From: Cornus controversa
Lineage: Eukaryota; Streptophyta; Magnoliopsida; Cornales; Cornaceae
DNA: 64,000 nt
Reading direction: 5' to 3'
NCBI GenBank assembly: GCA_026545225.1
Contig: CM048847.1
Location: 6,752,501 to 6,816,500 of the forward strand
The notes beneath the pieces are model-generated. The model saw only the letters and a list, made by a program, of their open reading frames with translations. It made no database searches and was not told the origin of the DNA. A program made the translations under genes and the position numbers. Of the stretch, positions 22,301-34,300 are shown piece by piece (positions within the stretch are counted from its first letter, which is position 1; the number at the start of each line of letters is the position of its first letter).

Positions 22301-25300
22301 CAAGGAATTGGTGATGAAATCCAATCCTTATCTTGTTGGGGTTGTGCCCTTACTAAAGCTTAATGTAAAATGCTAAATTAAAATGCACAAGCAGAGAATT
22401 AAATTAAGTAATTCAAATTATTAAATGCTACGATGCTCATCAGGAATTTAAACTCAAAGAAATTAATTATGCAACAGTTCGTGCACACAGTATAGGTATT
22501 TTTTTTTGGTGCCGAAGTGTTAATAACAAAGCAACGGTGGATAAGATAATAACAAAAATAGATGTGGATTTTGTGCTAGTAAGAGAATATATGGGTAAGA
22601 AAATTAAAGGTTCAACAAAAAAAAATTAAAGGTTCGACGTTCAACTAGGACCATGCAAATTTCTAGACTTAAATCAAATGAAATAAAGTATTAGAACAAT
22701 TTTCGAATGAAGAAAACTTACCTTAACCGAAGCCCTAAGTGTTCGCAAGAGAAATATCCAAGGTGGCTGGAAACTGAAATAGATATTCTATTTTTTTTTT
22801 TCTTGAACTGGTTTCCAAAAGAACTGGGTCTGGCTGAACTGGTTTCAGATTTGGAATAGTCTGGAACTGTAGCCAAACAGAGCTGGGTATGATTCTGGGC
22901 TGGGCTGAGCAAGGCTACTGGACCAATACAAATAATTAGATTTGATCCAAGCTACTGATTTTTTTTTTCTTTTAAACTGCACGGTGGGACAACAGCGATG
23001 GCAACGAGAACTTTGACGATATCAACAGGACTCTTGTTTTTCTTCTCTTTCTGTTCGATATGGGTTTTAGGATTTTGGGTGTTACGGCTAAGATTGGGTT
23101 CTATTGTAGATGGTGGCAGTATCAGCTAGGGTTTGGTTTTGTGTTTGGGTTGAAGATGATGCAGGTTTAGGGATTGGGTGTGAGGAATATGATGTGAGGC
23201 GGCTGCTAGGGTTTTTCAGATGGATAAACAGGGGCTTTAGGGGCGGCTGCTAGGGTTTTCAGATGGATGATCAGTAAGTTTAGGGCGGCTGTTAGGGTTT
23301 TCAGATGGATGAATGGTAGGTTTACTATTGCTGTGAACGGTAGATGCTAACCGAAGTAGTATGGATCTTCGCTCTGATACCAAAATTGATGCAGGAGGCT
23401 TGAAAGAAAAGGAGAAAGAGGGGAAGAAGAAGAGAGAAAGAGAAGAACAGATGGAGAAGAGAAATCTCAATAAACGTATTCAATAATAATCATCAAAAAG
23501 TGCCGTCACAATGTATTAGCTATCCCTATTTATAGGCAAAACAATAACCCTAAAAGGAAAACAAAAGTCCTAAATAAATAAGGAAAATACATATAAAATA
23601 AAATAAATTAAAATCATCCTCTACGTCTACGCCTATAGTAAGTGTGTAGACCATCCGGCTTAGGATCTCCATCACTTATCCTCTGAGAATTACCTATTAA
23701 AAACACAACTTGTTGAAAACAACCGCAAACTAAGCACAATCACGAAACACGACATAAAACAAAACAAGCACAACACACAGAATACAAGAATTTACGTGAT
23801 TCGGCGATGTGCCTACATCTACGGCGAAGATCCGACGAAAGATTTCACTCTGCGAAAATTAGGAGATTACAAGTTTTAACACCAAACCCTAGCTCTCACT
23901 CTCTCACTCTCTTTCTACATTTTTAGTGTTTTCTCTTGTTACTCACTCCAAACCCTTAAATGCCCTTATATATCGGGCTACAAAAGAATCCTAATTCGGC
24001 TCCAAAACCGGCAAGCGAAAAACAGGTCATAAAATTTTTTCCAGGACCGTTGCCCCCGACCCCCGTGGCTTAAGGTCACATAAAGCCTATTTTTCGGGTC
24101 ACAACGCAACCCAAGCCGAGACAAAATTCGGGCCACAACATAACACAACTCTATACAGAAACCCAATTATAATTGGAATATAAGCCACGATTCCCAACAA
24201 TTCTATGGGTAGGGACACAACTAGCACAACTGATGGCATTTTAAATTTAAAAAATAGGACGTGTGTTGTGCCAGTTAGTGAGGGAGCATATTACCTTAGC
24301 AAGGAAAGGTGGATTGGGCCTCATGGGTGCCAGTGGATCATCTACTTCTCTAGAAATCCCTAATTTATCTTTCGTTGCCCCTTCTCTAGAAATAGAGGCG
24401 AAACATGTGTGGTTCATCCATGCAAATCATAGCTCATCCTGTAACACAACATCAGATTATTGTCAATTGGTGTTGTATGTGCAAGAAGGATGGGGAGTCG
24501 GTGGATTATCAATTTCTTCATTGCCCAGAGATGGAGATGGTTGAGACTCATTGTATGCCATTTTTAGGATTCAGTGGGCCATGCCAGAGTTTATGAGGAG
24601 CTTGATTGAGGCTTGGGGTGGTTGAGAGTGAGGCACTAAGTTAGAATTTAGTATTATCAAAGGCTCTAGGTGCACTAAGGCGCTAAAGGTCCTTTGGAGC
24701 CTAGGTGCAAGGCAAGGCACGAGCCAGAGTGAAGTGAGGCGCACAATTGAAAAGTTAAATTACTATAAAAGAATTCATATCTCATAATCAATATTTTTAA
24801 AAATTCATATCAAATATAAAAAAAAAATCCATCAACCATGGCATTCAAGAACTATAAAATGAAACAAAGCACTAAAAAAATAGCAGGATATAATTTAGGA
24901 CAAGATCCAAAGGAGAAGAAAAACAAAAAAAGAGTGAGAGAAAAGAATACGACGAGAGAGAGACAACAAAAAAAGAAGAAAGAAAAAGAAAAACTATTAA
25001 AAAAAATAGTAGGAAATAATTTAGTACAACAGGATAGCACTCAGACAAAGAAAAATAAAAGAAAGAGAGAGAGAGGAAGTAGAAGAAGAGAGAGGAAGAA
25101 GAAGAGAATGTGTATCTGATCGTCTCTGCAACTCTCTACAACAAAGGCTGTCGGCATCATGACGTGGGGTTTTGGCATTCACGTCTTGCGATCGTAATGG
25201 GCTTTTCTCTTCTTTTCCTTTGAACAAGACAAAAGCCTCCTTTTTGAATTAGGAAAAAGAAAAAAGGAAATATCAGTCAGGCGCACCTAGGTGTACCTGA

Positions 25301-28300
25301 CTGACTTGTATAAGGCGTAGCCCAGGCGCGCGCCTAGTGAACATCGCTGAGCCTGGGTTGACAGCAGGCGCAATCCTTGTGCCTGGAACCTAGGCGTGCC
25401 TTTAACAACACTGTTAGAGATGCGTGGAGGACAACCCCCCTTTGCCTATGGTGGGCTTTATAGAGAGAGAAATAGGAGATTCTTTGACAGGGTAGAATCT
25501 CCTTGGGGGGTGTTTAGATACCGTTTTAGTTCTTTATTCAATTGGGTTTCGGAGATTCTTTTGGCTTTTGTGGATAGCTTGAGGCTATACGTTTTTGTGT
25601 AGCTTAATCTGGGTGCGCCCTCTTTTTTGGGCGCTCTTCAATGAAAACTTGTGAAAAAAATAACCATGACTCTTGCGTCATAATGAAATAGTAGTTCCTA
25701 CTTATAACCATGTGTCTTTTAGATTTACATCAAAATGGGGTAACCCATAAAGCTCAGAACTCTTCAACTTCTTCAAATGACTTTTAACAATGAGTTACAT
25801 AAACTTCTCATCTTTATGACTTAAATATGACCCACCATAATAAAATAAATAAAAGCACATAAAAGACTCTAGGCAAAATGTTTTAAAAGAATCCAAAACA
25901 AAACCCATAAAGGACCTAACTTGACAAAACCAAATTATGCAAGGCTCCAAGTGATTCCAAATCAATTAACACATGTCAAATAAAGGCTTCAGCCTTCAAA
26001 GCATGGAACTGCTCACAGAGGTTAAGGTCTAGGTAATGGAAAACATTATTAGCAACCCAGAGACAAACAGAATTGGGTCCCCCTTCTATTCAGTAAGATA
26101 CTTTTGATCTTCCTACTAAAACATGCAACAGGGTGTCCTTTACTAAGCACGCCTCTGATCTCCATGTGATGCATCACAAGTTATAAGTTTAAAGGTGTAA
26201 GAAAGAATTTTTAAGTTTTTTGTATAGTGAGGGTATGCCCTTTCATGTACTTCATTGCTTTGATGTTTTAATAAAATTGTCCATCCCATTCATGAAAAAG
26301 AAAAAGAAAACAAAAAGAAACCTTGTTAAGTTGTCTTGGTCTGAACTCTGAACAAACTAATTGTTCGTCATATAATTAATGACAAGCCTCATTATCGTGC
26401 AAAAAAAATTAATACAAGTCCAGTAGAATGTAACTAGCCCACGAAAGCTCCGTGCTTCATGCAATGTACTGGGAACCAAACTGTCTAGGATAACTTTGAC
26501 TTTATCAGGATCAACTTCTACCCTTTTAGATCAAATAACCGAGCCTAAAAACACAACAATTGTAGTCATGAATGAACAAAGCCTACCCCCTTTAGAGAAC
26601 CCTTAACCTTGCTGTAGATGGAAGAATTATTATTCGTTAGTTTTGCTATATATTAGAATATATTCAAAGTAAACCATAAATTGAAAAATACAGCCGCAAT
26701 AGTTGAGTCATTGCATGCACAAATGTGCTAGGGGCATTGGTAAGACCAAGTGGCATAACAAGCCACTCATATAAACAATTTTTTTTCCTTGAAAGTTGTC
26801 TTCATGAGCGTATGTATTTGATGATAATCATTTTTCAAATCTATCTTCAAAGTACATAAGAACCAGTTATCATGTCTGACATATCATCAAATCAAGGAAC
26901 AGGAAACTAATACATGATTATAACCTTGTTAATGGGGCGGTTGTCAACACATGCACCAACTATCATCTTTCTTTGTTCTGAGCAATGCATGGACATGGCA
27001 AGGGCGTAAAAATGAATCCTTTGGCTAGTAACTCATCAGCAATCTTTTAAACTCAACATGATCATTTGGATTCATGCCATACCTTGGAAGGTTATTCAAT
27101 TGTGTTGTGACAACTAATAGTCAAATCTTCCTTGATTAGGGGCATGATCAATTATTCCTTAATTATGGGCATAATTTCATTTTCCATATATTGTTGCTTT
27201 TCTTATTTTATTTCTTGAAAACATTATATATTGAGATTGTAATCACCCTTTGGAATATGAAATATACAGTATATTTCTCTCTCTCTCTCTCTCTCTCTAA
27301 GAGTTCTCTCAATTTAGCTTATATTTTTGACATGGTATCAGAGCATCAAGGTTAAAGTTGGAGACCTAACGTGAGTTTCTTCTTCTTCTCAATTTTTGTC
27401 TTCTTTTTTGCATTGTCAGCTTTTCTTCTTTTTTCTCTGTCATTTATACAGAGATGACCTAGAACCCTAGGTTCCAAAAAAAAAGTGTGTAATTCTGACA
27501 ATGATGACCTGAAAAAACAGTATCTTTCTTCTTGATTTCATGTTCAAAATTATGTAGTTCTCTAGCTTGAAACTTGTACTCTGATTATCTCGTCTTAGCT
27601 ATCATGGGTGACAATACCTAAACCATTCCTCTCGGTTATATGATCTAGACTCATCTCGAATCTCCTTGTCTTGGATATCATGGGCCATGGTGGTCGCAGT
27701 ACCAAGAAATATACACATTGTGGCTGCACCAACCATTCTATTGATTAGTGTTGAGAACTCCACGGCAAGGTCACATGGACAAATCAGACTATGGTTAAGG
27801 GGGAGAACTCTAACTTCACAGCTAAAGAACATGTTCTTATTCCCAAGGCAGAGTATGATTTAATTGTCAAGAGCATCAATCTTCCATCCGACCTCTACAA
27901 CCACTTGGTTCGGTTCAGGTAATACTTATCTTCTTTCTTCGTCCAATACATCTTGGATTATTGATTCAGGAGCCTCCGACCATATGACAGGTAACTTTTT
28001 CCTTCTTTTTGTTTTTTTTCTGTACTTCCTCTCCATTGTTTGTCACGATAGCTAATGGTATCAAATCTCCAGTCTAGGAAATTGGTACTGTTAGCACACC
28101 TGGTCTAACCTTCTCCTATGTTTTGTACCTACCTCAGTTTTCCTTTATTTATTATCTGTTCTTAAACTTACCTCTGCCTTAAATTGCTCGGTAATGTTTT
28201 ATCCCAACCATTGTGTCTTTCAGGATCTAAAGACGAAGAGGATTATTGGTGGGGGCTTGGAGAGGGATGGTCTCTACTACTTTCAACCATCTCGCTCACC

Positions 28301-31300
28301 TATTGCATCTGCACTCCATACCACGATCTCTTCGTATCAGTGGCACTATCGTCTTGGGCATCTTTCGTTAGACAATCTTCAGCATTTAGTTCCCTCTTTA
28401 CTTTCTTTTTTTAGTTTTAATTGTGAAACTTGTAAGCTTAGTAAACATCATAACACTTCTTTTAAACATAGGTCTAATGGGCCTGATTTGCACCATTTTG
28501 AGCTAATTCCCTCCGATGTTTAGGATCCAGCACGAACTACTCGTTTGTCTAGTGCGCATTATTTTGTTTCGTTTATTGATGATTGTTCTCGTTTAACTTA
28601 GTTATATGTGCTTAAAGATAGATCTCAAATGTTTCATGCTTTTAATCTTTTTATGCTGAAATCACTAATCAATTTGATGCCATGTCATATATTCTTAGGA
28701 CTGACAATGCTCTTGAATATAAAGAAGGTACCTTTCAGCAATTTCTTGAGTCGAGGGGTATCAACCATCAGACTTCCTGTGTTGATACTCCTCAACAAAA
28801 CAAAATTACTAAAAGAAAAAATGGACTCATACTTGCTATTGTCCGTTCTCTGGTCATCCAAATGAATGTACCTAAATATTTTTAGGGAGATGCAGTTCTT
28901 ACTACGACATATCTATTGAATATGTTATGTGTTATGTCTCTAATTCTAGTCTAATAAAGTCTTCTATTTTAGAGTTGTATTTTATTAGGTAATTTCTTGT
29001 TAGGAAAGTTTTGAGGTCCAAGGGATTGTAATCCTTATCCAACAAGGAATTGATTTTAGGGCTCTATAAATAGATGTCTAGGGTATGGTTGAGACTTATG
29101 AGTTAAGAGAGTTATAATCTCATGAGAGAGTTGATGGGTAAAGAGAGTTACAGGTTTGGTAGAGTGAAACACTGAGGGCGAGAGGGGTCTCGTGGATTGG
29201 TACATGGTGAAGAGCTCTAGGACAAGAGCTTATGTACACAATCCAATTTGTGTAATCTCTACTGTTGTAATATCTCTCTAGAATTGTAATGGAATCTCTT
29301 CTCATCCGTGGACATAGGCCAAGTTATGCCGAACCATGTATATCTTGTGTTTTGTGTGTGATTAGTTATAGTTTTTTTTTGCGTTTCTGCTGTTTCCAAC
29401 AAGTGGTATCACAACGATGGTTTATGTTAGGGACGTTCAACCTTTATTCAAAAAAGATTTAGAAAACACAAAAAGTTAACCAGTGCTGCAATATGTTTCA
29501 ATTGCAGGTGGAGTTAATCAATCGATTTGTTTGGTCACGATAGTCAGAAAATCATAATGAATTACATGGCATAGAGCTCGAGTATTCAAGGTGGAGCCTT
29601 AGAGGTTTGATTAATCGAGTAGCATACAATGGGGACAATCAGAGTTGTGCGAGATTGAAGCCACGTGAGTATCCAATTCAATGCTGTGGGAAGCGATGAT
29701 TAATGTGATGCAATTTGAGCCAAGGTGGAGATTGTTATGTATTATGTCTCTAATTCTAGTCTAATAAGGTTTTCTATTTTAGAATTATATTTTATTACGT
29801 AATTTCTTGTCAGGAAAGTTTTGGAGTCCAAGGGATTGTAGTCCTTGTCCAACAAGGAATTGGTTTTAGGGCTCTATAAATAGATGCCTAGGGTATGGTT
29901 GAAACTTATGAATTGAGAGAGATATAACCTCATGAGGGAGTTGATGGGTAGAGAGAATTATAGGTTTGGTAGAGTGAAACACCAAGGGCGAGAGGGAGTC
30001 TCGTGGATTGGTACATGGTGAAGAGCTCTAGAACAAGAGCTTATGTACACGGTCCAGTTTTGTATATTCTCTACCATTGTAATATCTCTCTGGAATTGTA
30101 ATAGAATCTCTTCTCATCCATGAACATAGGCCAGGTTGTGCCGAACCACATATATCTTGTGTTTTGTGTGAGATTGGTTATAATTTGTTTTTGCGCTTTC
30201 GCTGTTCCCAACATAAAGAAACCTATTTTTAATAAACTGTTCTACCATCTCTAGTTCTTGAAACTCCTCCCGCTCCTAGGGTTTATATTCGACAACCTTG
30301 AAAGAATATTGCTTCTACTCCTCTCATTGCCTAGGACAAACCTCTTGTACCACCTGCCCTAGTGGTTATGCAGGTAGAGCCTTCCTTGCATCCTCCATCA
30401 TCTTTCTCGGTGCCTACAGATCCAGTTGTTCATCTTTCTGAGTCAGATCTTGATCTTCCCATTGCATTTCGCAAAGGTAGAACTGTAGAAGGGTTTGTAC
30501 TAATCATCCAATATCTCATTTTATTTCTTATAACCATTTGTCGTCATCTTTTCAAACTTTCTTTATCCTTGTGATCTGTTACTGTCCTAAGTTATACAGG
30601 AAGGCTCTTTCCCATATTGGATGGCAGAAAGTTATGAAAGAGGAAATGCATGCCTTACAATTGAATTATACTTGGGATCTTATTCCAAAGCCTACAGGTG
30701 CTCATGTTGTTGGCTGTCGTTGGGTTTTCACAGTGAAACAAAATTTTGATGGCACTGTTGATCGTTTAAAGGCTCGCCTTGTTGCTAAAGGTTTCACTCA
30801 GACCTATGGCATTGACTATATTGAGACTCTCTATTGTCGCTAAGCTAGACTCTATTCGCATAATTATCTCTCTTGCTGCCAATCTTGACTGGCCTCTCCA
30901 TCAACTCGATGTTAAAAATGCTTTTCTTCACAGTATACATGGCTCAACCTCCTGAGTTTGAATCCAAGGGGGACTGTGTTTGTCACCTTAAGAAGTTTAT
31001 TTATGGACTCAAACAGTCACCTCATGCATGGTTTGATAAATTTAGTAAGGTAGTGGTTGTTCATGGCATGACTAGAAGTCAAGCTGATCATTTAGTTTTC
31101 TTTAGAAAGACAAAGAGTGACATTATGATTTTGGTGGTCTATGTAGATGATATCATCATTATGAGGAGTGACAAGACCTTGATTCATCATTTGGGTTTGA
31201 ATTTTCTCACTATATTTTAAGGTATTTGTTTATCTAAGAGAAAATATACTCGCTATATTTTAAGGGATACAGATTATCTTAACTCTAAACCTGCAGCAAC

Positions 31301-34300
31301 AACCATGGAGACTAATCTAAAACTATTGCCCGAGGTTGGTGATTTGATTGATGTTTCAGAGATGTATAAACGACTTGTAGGCAAGTTGATTTACCTAACC
31401 ATTACTCGTCCAAATATTGCCTATGCAGTCAGTGTTGTGAGTCATCCCTCACATGGATGCGGTTATACGGATTTTGAAGTATCTCAAAGGAGCTTCAGGT
31501 CGTGGTCTTTTCTACCAGTCATCTGGACATCTGCGCATTTACACTGGTTATTGTACTTTTATAAGAGGTAGTCTAGTAATTTGAAAAAGCAAGAAGCAAT
31601 CGGTTGTGGCGCAGTCCTGAGTACCGTGCAATGGCTCATACTTCCTATGAGCTAACTTGGTTGAGAACTTTGTTACAAGAATTTGGTTTCAATTCAAGAT
31701 CCATCTCTTCTCTATTTTGATAGCTAGACAACTATTTAAATTGCCTGTAACCCAAGCCAACCAAACATGTTGAGGTTGATTGTCATTTAATTTGTTTTGA
31801 AGGTGACTTCCAAAGAAATTGTGACTTCATTCATATCATCTAGTAATCAGTTCGCAGATATCTTTACTAAGGTCTTTCCAAAACATGTCATTATTCTTTC
31901 TGCCGCAAGTTGGGAATTATTGACATCACCTCTCCAGCTTGAGGGAGAGTGTTGTGACAGCTTATAGTTAATTCTTCCTTGATGAGGGGCATGATCAATT
32001 ATTCATTAATTAGAGGCATCATTTCAGTTTCCATATATTGTTGCTTTTCTTATTTTATTTCTTAAGAACATTATATATTGAGATTGTAATCACCCTTTGG
32101 AATATGAAATAAACAGTATATTTCTCCCTCTCTCTCTCTCTCTAAGAGTTCCCTCAATTTAGCTCATATTTTTGACAAACTGAGACCCCAGTAAAATTGC
32201 ATTCCGGACATTACACACTACACAGACAGTAGTTAACTCTTTGGAAGCCACATCAAAAAAGATGTATGTTTTCCCAATTTAACTCAAGTCATTGGCTTCA
32301 AAACAATCCTTTTGAAGTTCAACAAGAAAGTATATGTACTCTCTTTTCCAAAGTGATACACATCTTAATCACAAAGCCAAGGCCAACCAAGGAAAATATG
32401 TCACTTTTATGGAAATAACGTCACATCATAAAGAATCACTACAAGCACCACAAGAAAAAGAAACGAGACAATATCGAGTTATCAGAGTGGAAGTACTATC
32501 TGTGCCAGGCGCTTTGTACAGTTTTGGTTGGGATTGGATTGGCAGCTTGAGGCGCTCAATCATGGCTGCCAAGACAACATTCCGCAACTAACATTATTAA
32601 TAATAATTTTCTAAGCTTGGAAGCTGAAACGAACAAACTTTCATTCTACGTCTCATAGACGAACATATTTTCATTATCCTTACCTCCTTGTTCTACTAGC
32701 TCTTCTTCTTGTTTCATTCCAAGATATAATTTTTTCTTTAACATTGAGATGCCATATGGTCCATTTCGTCACATTTAAAGCTCTAGTTTTCCCTTACACT
32801 TCGACTGCTAAACATATGACCCTTTCCTTTAGGATCAGCCATGTTGAAAGAATGAAGTTTATATCCAATCCAGTAGGTCAATTGAATGGCTGCATTGATG
32901 CTGTCCGTGCACTGCGATTTTTGTCACTGAACTTAGGTGCCATCTTCCAAGCTTGATGTCCAGATTTCCTATTAAATGGGTCCCAAGTATTCCTCCACTT
33001 TTAATGCAACATGGAAAACATGTTCCAACCTATATAGTGGTTGGCGAATCGCGAATCAACTCCCTACTTATATCAGAACTTAGGCCGGCCTCCAATCGAA
33101 CAAGCTCTTACCATGGGTCTTCTGTCACTTTACTCCTAGTCTCCAAATTAAAATTTTTACATATATTCTACCACTGGCTTAGTGGCTTATGTTAGATTAA
33201 TATGTTGATAACGTAACTTGTCCTGACAATTAGTTAGCATGTATTTCATGTGAAATTTGTTGGGATTGGTTGTGCCCTTCAATCCAATCTATCATTGAGT
33301 TTGACATTTTACACACTTAATGGAATCTGAAATTTTATTTTATATGCCTTGCATATATATATGGTGAATACTATGTATTGGTTGACTCAGGAGTTAAGCC
33401 ATGGTACCATTGATTATATAATATGATTTATGTGCATGCCGCAATGGGAGATATGCATAGGAGATTTAAATCATGGATATTACATTTTCATAAATAATTG
33501 TTCGCACTCTTGATAGAGTTGGTCACTCTAATCTATAACAGTGTAACATGTAGGTTTCTATTTATGGAATGACTTATCTCAGTCATTATAAATAGAGGGA
33601 CTTGTACATGTTGGTGTGTATGACACACTGAACGGATCGAGGAATAAGTTGTAGAAATTATGATTGTCATCATTGTAATTTCTCCTTATTCATACCACTC
33701 TAAATTAGAGAACAATTCCTTTCTAAGAATCCTTAAGAGTTTCCATAGCTCTTACAATCTTGTAGTTTACAATCTCACTTGTGTGTGCGTGTCACAAAGA
33801 GAGAGAGAGCATTTATCTCAATTAAAGCAATTCAGGGGAATGAACTCCCATAAAGCAACAATCAAATTTAAGGAGCTTCACAACACAATATGGTGGGCTT
33901 GTGGAGTGAGAGAAATAGGAGATCCTTTGATGGAGGGGAAACTTCTATTTGATCCCTCAAATACAATATTTTTAGTTATTTATTCTTTTGGGTAAAACGG
34001 GTGGAATTGTAAATCTTTGGGGGATTTGATGGATTTTGTTGATAGTCTGAAATTATAGTTGGCCGTTGCTGGCTTTTTGTGTTTTCTCTTGGAAGCGCTC
34101 CCCTTGAGGGCCTTTAATGAAATCTTACTTATAAAAAAAAAAAAAACACCATCAAAGATATACAGAATGGCATTTGCGACATGCTCAGAATTTGTTCTGA
34201 AATTGAGGAAGGAAAAGGGGCATGATGTGGTAATTTTTAGCACTAGCATTAACAAGAGGGGCCAACTAGAAATTTCATAGAGTATGGCACACTAATTGTC

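Larger units (their letters stand above)
17830..23674 (-). mobile_element. Ty3/gypsy LTR retrotransposon fossil
   Basis: Minus-strand parts, in element order from the right: candidate LTR (23387-23674), primer binding site (23371-23382), long leader (about 21850-23370), gag (about 21849-20640, with a CCHC knuckle [14 protein letters not shown]), protease region (about 20400-20170), reverse transcriptase (19667-18966, with YFDD), RNase H (about 18941-18400), and integrase ending near [10 protein letters not shown] at about 17830. No second LTR was found on the left. The element is broken, with several breaks, and looks old. Its lineage within Ty3/gypsy is uncertain. It sits in intron 4 of the phosphatase gene, in the same orientation as that gene. 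Confidence 0.88.
27103..32177 (+). mobile_element. Ty1/copia LTR retrotransposon fossil with both LTRs
   Basis: LTRs lie at 27103-27332 and 31950-32177, starting TGTTGTGACA and ending TTTTTGACA. Five-base flanks AATTG and AACTG match at 4 of 5. A primer site TGGTATCAGAGC (27333-27344) and polypurine tract CTTGAGGGAGAG (31938-31949) are in place. Coding remains in copia order: protease [14 protein letters not shown] (about 27950), integrase (about 28190-28880), reverse transcriptase (about 30600-31220, with YVDDIII) and RNase H region (to about 31900). The LTRs differ at about 16 of 228 positions (hand count, roughly 7%), suggesting an age of a few million years at usual plant rates. It is broken, with several breaks plus a nested LTR element (28923-30213). 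Confidence 0.92.
26430..33000 (-). mobile_element. Second Ty3/gypsy fossil, split by a copia element
   Basis: Left part (about 26430-27102): minus-strand reverse transcriptase similarity, parallel to the segment at 19100-19750 of the other gypsy fossil. Right part (32178-about 33000): protease/aspartyl end with [11 protein letters not shown] (about 32390) and a CCHC knuckle [10 protein letters not shown] (about 32750). The order is consistent with one minus-strand element into which the Ty1/copia element (27103-32177) inserted. It is badly broken, with many breaks, and no LTRs were identified. It looks older than the copia element it hosts. Confidence 0.7.

Noticed and set aside
24838-25119. 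Lysine/arginine-rich 93-codon frame
   Set aside because: It comes from A- and GA-rich sequence inside a MITE; there is no homology and its composition explains it.
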